Assembly: GCF_902364355.1 (NCBI RefSeq)
Contig: NZ_CABJDK010000001.1
Span: 118,254-182,253 of the forward strand
Direction of reading: 5' to 3'
DNA: 64,000 nt
From: Collinsella aerofaciens
GTDB lineage: Bacteria; Actinomycetota; Coriobacteriia; Coriobacteriales; Coriobacteriaceae
The notes below the pieces were generated by a model. The model did not search any database, was not told where the DNA came from, and saw only the letters and a list, made by a program, of their open reading frames with translations. Positions 62,658 to 64,000 of the stretch are shown piece after piece. Both the position numbers and the translations under genes were made by a program. Numbering within the stretch: position 1 is the first letter of the stretch; every line of letters begins with the position of its first letter.

Positions 62658-62735
62658 ACACCGCATCACCTCGTTAAGTAATTTACACGTTTAGTTAATA
62701 GATTACAGACATCATAATACTAAACAACCCAAAGT

Positions 62736-62762
62736 GAAAAAAGGCCCGAGAAATCGGGCCTT
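62736..62762 (-). terminator. Rho-independent terminator of the M42 peptidase gene
   Basis: On the minus strand AAGGCCCGA pairs with TCGGGCCTT around TTTC, followed by TTTTTT. Confidence 0.85.
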
Positions 62763-62795
62763 AGCGATTGGTCAGCCGAGTCGCAAGCTGCTCCC

Positions 62796-63827
62796 CTAGC
62801 GCTGAACGTAGGCGCGAACCAGCTCGTAGGTATTGCGCACGCCGTCGATGTGGCTGCGCTCGTAGTTGTGGCTCGCGTACACGCCGGGGCCGATCAGACC
62901 ATGGCGAATGTCGTAGCCGGCCGAGAGCGTGGCCTCGACGTCGGAACCGTAATGCGGGTACACATCGATGGCGTAATCGAGCTTAAGCTCGCGCGCGATA
63001 TTGGACAGCGTGGTCACCAGATCGTAGTTGTAGGGGCCACCCGAATCCTTGGCGCAAATCGAAACCATGCGCTCGGTGCAGCCCAGGTCGTCGCCCACGC
63101 AGCCCATGTCCACGCTGATCATCTCGCGCGTGTCGGCCGGCACAAAGGCACCGCCGTGACCGACCTCCTCGTACACGGTAAAGAGCAGCGACACCTTGCG
63201 CGAGAGCGTCACCTCGCCAGCGGCGACGGCACGCGCCAAGCCCAGCAGAATCGACGCCGACAGCTTGTCGTCAAGGAAGCGACTCTTAATGTAGCCGCTC
63301 TCCGTCACCATGGTGCGCGGATCCATAGCGATGATGTCGCCAGTCTGAATACCCAGCTCGAGCACATCGTCCTTGCTGTCAACGTTCTCGTCGAGCAGGA
63401 TCTCCATGTTCTTCTCGATGGCCTTGACCGGCTCATCGGCCACATGCGCCGAAGGCTCGGTATTGAGGACCACGCCTGTGTAGACCTTGCCGCCACGCGT
63501 GTAGACGGTGCAGTTCTCGCCATCGGCCGTGGACCACTGGTGCCCACCGAGCGTCGTCGGACGCAGGCGGCCATTGTCCTTAATGGATCGCACCATGGCG
63601 CCAAGCGTGTCGACATGGCTCGCCAACACGAGCGGCTCACCCTCGCCGCCGAGCTCAACCAGCACATTGCCCTTATTGGAGCGCTCGGGCTCAAAGCCCA
63701 TATCGCGCAGGGTTTCCATCAGATAATCAGTCGCCGCACGAGTAAAGCCCGTAGGCGAGGCAATAGAAGTCAGCGCCTTAAGCTGGTCAGTAATAAAACC
63801 AAGCGTAGAATCCATTTGGGACACCAT
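62796..63827 (-). CDS. M42 family metallopeptidase
   Basis: A 343-residue M42 aminopeptidase: metal ligands in LASHVDTLG (His), SRFLDDKLS (Asp), VYEEVGHGG (Glu pair), ISVDMGC (Asp) and YASHNYERSH (His). Such peptidases form self-compartmentalised tetrahedra that trim peptides in the cytoplasm; glutamyl or general aminopeptidase type is not decidable. GGAG lies 6 nt before the ATG at 63827, which rules out a longer frame. Confidence 0.92.
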   Translation of the reverse strand: MVSQMDSTLGFITDQLKALTSIASPTGFTRAATDYLMETLRDMGFEPERSNKGNVLVELGGEGEPLVLASHVDTLGAMVRSIKDNGRLRPTTLGGHQWSTADGENCTVYTRGGKVYTGVVLNTEPSAHVADEPVKAIEKNMEILLDENVDSKDDVLELGIQTGDIIAMDPRTMVTESGYIKSRFLDDKLSASILLGLARAVAAGEVTLSRKVSLLFTVYEEVGHGGAFVPADTREMISVDMGCVGDDLGCTERMVSICAKDSGGPYNYDLVTTLSNIARELKLDYAIDVYPHYGSDVEATLSAGYDIRHGLIGPGVYASHNYERSHIDGVRNTYELVRAYVQR

Positions 63828-63950
63828 CCACAACTCCAAAGTCAACATCCCGTAATCAGTAAAAGCCCCAACAACGATACCATCACGCACAAATATTTAC
63901 CCAGCGAGATGACCCATCGAGCTCTTCCGAACAGCGCCCGCCGAACCAGG

Positions 63951-64000
63951 TTAGGCAGCCGGGCAGATCTTCTTGAAGAGCTCGATGACGTCGTCGAGCG
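63951..64000 (-). CDS. C-terminal end of an unidentified protein (cut by window)
   Basis: The minus strand reads LDDVIELFKKICPAA followed by TAA. Only 15 residues are in the window, so I cannot name it. Confidence 0.4.
   Translation of the reverse strand, partial: LDDVIELFKKICPAA

Overview
The window is about 60% GC, densely packed and free of phage or IS genes. Its gene content (DUF4430 and sortase-type surface proteins, GtrA pair, class III fructose-bisphosphatase, FchA/FolD/Fhs folate enzymes, a KASSS-type methionyl-tRNA synthetase, superoxide reductase) and style (GC-rich, AGGAG ribosome sites, some apparently leaderless genes) point to a gut anaerobic actinobacterium of the Coriobacteriia, most likely Collinsella. 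This is inference from protein resemblance; there is no rRNA here to confirm it. I found no tRNA, rRNA, CRISPR array or insertion sequence.

Layout. 0-7 kb: queuosine genes (queA, queH) with a DUF3267 protein on the minus strand, facing metG and an rsmB/NOP2-type rRNA methyltransferase; then a 56-residue membrane protein and a TIM-barrel protein whose gene looks leaderless. 6.9-11.1 kb: DegV, fbp and two GtrA genes. 11.2-15.9 kb (minus): a cobalamin riboswitch precedes a large wall-anchored protein with three DUF4430 domains and a second, membrane-anchored DUF4430 protein, a probable B12 capture locus. 16-22 kb (minus): ABC1 kinase with phasin, a C69 dipeptidase, a non-coding inverted-repeat element, then folD-fchA. 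22-26.3 kb: two duplicated lipoproteins and a sortase-anchored PI-PLC gene broken by an in-frame stop. 26.3-30 kb is an accessory stretch: PH-like protein, YhcG/DUF1016 nuclease, ADP-ribosylglycohydrolase, small proteins, a 30-residue ORF in a structured region, and a SHOCT protein with an apparent frameshift.

30-38 kb: zinc-ribbon protein, CDF metal transporter, membrane protein with heptad repeats, Fhs, and ruvCAB behind a LexA-type box. 38-57 kb (minus): a NadE-like protein that has lost both catalytic centres, superoxide reductase, a SWIM/SNF2 helicase, dnaE, an MFS transporter of foreign-looking composition, DUF3284, and addBA. 57-64 kb: YerC/TrpR-like regulator, YvlD-like membrane protein, divergent Rrf2 regulator and cysK, mnmA behind a terminator-like leader, an HTH-HipA-like kinase, an M42 peptidase, and the last residues of an unidentified protein.

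Together the window covers tRNA modification (queA, queH, mnmA), one-carbon folate metabolism (fhs, fchA, folD), DNA repair and replication (ruvCAB, addAB, dnaE), gluconeogenesis (fbp), cysteine synthesis, oxidative defence and cell-surface proteins. The most interesting leads are the riboswitch-controlled DUF4430 locus, the FolD that appears to have lost cyclohydrolase residues beside fchA, the NadE-like pseudoenzyme, and several non-coding inverted-repeat elements.
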